A DNA stretch of 64,000 bases. Source: Pulveribacter suum (GTDB taxonomy: Bacteria; Pseudomonadota; Gammaproteobacteria; Burkholderiales; Burkholderiaceae_C). A program made the position numbers and the translations under genes. The number at the start of each line of letters is the position of its first letter. Positions within the stretch are counted from its first letter, which is position 1. The DNA lies in assembly GCF_003013695.1 (NCBI RefSeq), contig NZ_CP027792.1, positions 124,001 through 188,000 of the forward strand, read 5' to 3'. Below the pieces are notes generated by a model, which saw only the letters and a list, made by a program, of their open reading frames with translations, had not been told where the DNA came from and searched no databases. Positions 63,758 through 64,000 of this stretch are shown here, one piece after another.

Positions 63758-64000
63758 ATGAGCCCTATCACCCTCAAGTCCTACCAGGAGCAAGCGCTCA
63801 AAGCGCTGTCCGACTACGCCCAGGCCGCCCGGGTGCAGGGCGCGGCGCACGCATTTGCCGCCCAGGCCGGGCGTGCGTACCAGGCCGGCGCCTTCGGCTC
63901 GGTGCCCTGCGTGTGCCTGCGCATCCCCACCGGCGGCGGCAAGACGGTGCTGGCGGCGCACGCCGTGCCGCTGCTGGCGCGCGACTGGATGGGGCAGGAC
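63758..64000 (+). CDS. DEAD/DEAH helicase, probable type III restriction (Res) subunit, truncated by window edge
   Basis: The first 81 residues are visible: MSPITLKSYQEQALKALSDY, and CLRIPTGGGKTVLAAHAVPL with Walker A PTGGGKT near 58-64. This beginning is typical of the superfamily 2 helicase/nuclease subunit of type III restriction systems and its position after the methyltransferase agrees. The nuclease domain lies outside the window, so restriction activity is an inference. Confidence 0.8.
   Translation, partial: MSPITLKSYQEQALKALSDYAQAARVQGAAHAFAAQAGRAYQAGAFGSVPCVCLRIPTGGGKTVLAAHAVPLLARDWMGQD

Overview
The window reads as chromosomal DNA of a high-G+C betaproteobacterium of the family Comamonadaceae (Acidovorax / Alicycliphilus / Diaphorobacter / Melaminivora type). 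The basis is the gene order (oxyR-recG, gyrB-dnaN-dnaA facing rpmH-rnpA-yidD-yidC, metX-metW, amgK facing lptD-surA-ksgA), strongly G/C-ending codons, and a dispersed intergenic repeat (core AGCTGCC-GCGCTTG facing CAAGCGC-GGCAGCT) that I find about fifteen times. The genus is an inference; no rRNA gene is present.

Layout. 1-6180: oxyR (cut by the window edge) and recG on the minus strand, then an HD-GYP phosphodiesterase, queA and a DMT-family permease on the plus strand. 6298-18079: the classical replication-origin neighbourhood, with gyrB, dnaN and dnaA on the minus strand and rpmH, rnpA, yidD, yidC and mnmE on the plus strand. The dnaA-rpmH gap holds two DnaA boxes and both promoters. A peptide-transporter binding protein is inserted between yidC and mnmE. 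18156-25260: a cyclic-nucleotide-binding protein, an unknown proline-rich protein, apt, a KefB/C-like antiporter, then kdsD-kdsC-lptC (LPS core precursor and transport) and a short-chain dehydrogenase.

25357-33995: a glycine-rich RNA-binding protein; a yybP-ykoY manganese riboswitch ahead of a GDT1/MntX-type manganese exporter; metX-metW; a chemoreceptor; an orphan PhnD-like binding protein; an M20 peptidase. 34069-40446: a complete tricarboxylate-transport locus (tctD-tctE regulators, tctC-tctB-tctA) with an AbrB-family membrane protein attached. 40480-49638: a lysophospholipase-like hydrolase, a GGDEF diguanylate cyclase, rsmE, then the outer-membrane block amgK / lptD-surA-ksgA. 49831-56730: a barstar-like inhibitor and a secreted barnase-type RNase, maeB, an omega-amino acid:pyruvate transaminase with its divergent LysR regulator, an orphan FlgC-like mini-protein and a DUF2061 membrane protein.

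56894-60138 is a membrane-associated cluster (SPFH/band-7 + DUF4178 zinc-ribbon protein + DUF350 protein) followed by a VF530-type DNA-binding protein. 60265-64000 is a defence locus: a type III-like modification methylase whose target-recognition segment is strikingly A+T-rich, an AlbA_2/Schlafen-like putative ATPase, and the start of a helicase/restriction subunit cut by the window edge. This locus is the best candidate for something non-standard. A second theme is that dispersed repeats have entered coding sequences in frame (metX, the short-chain dehydrogenase, the methylase and possibly ksgA).
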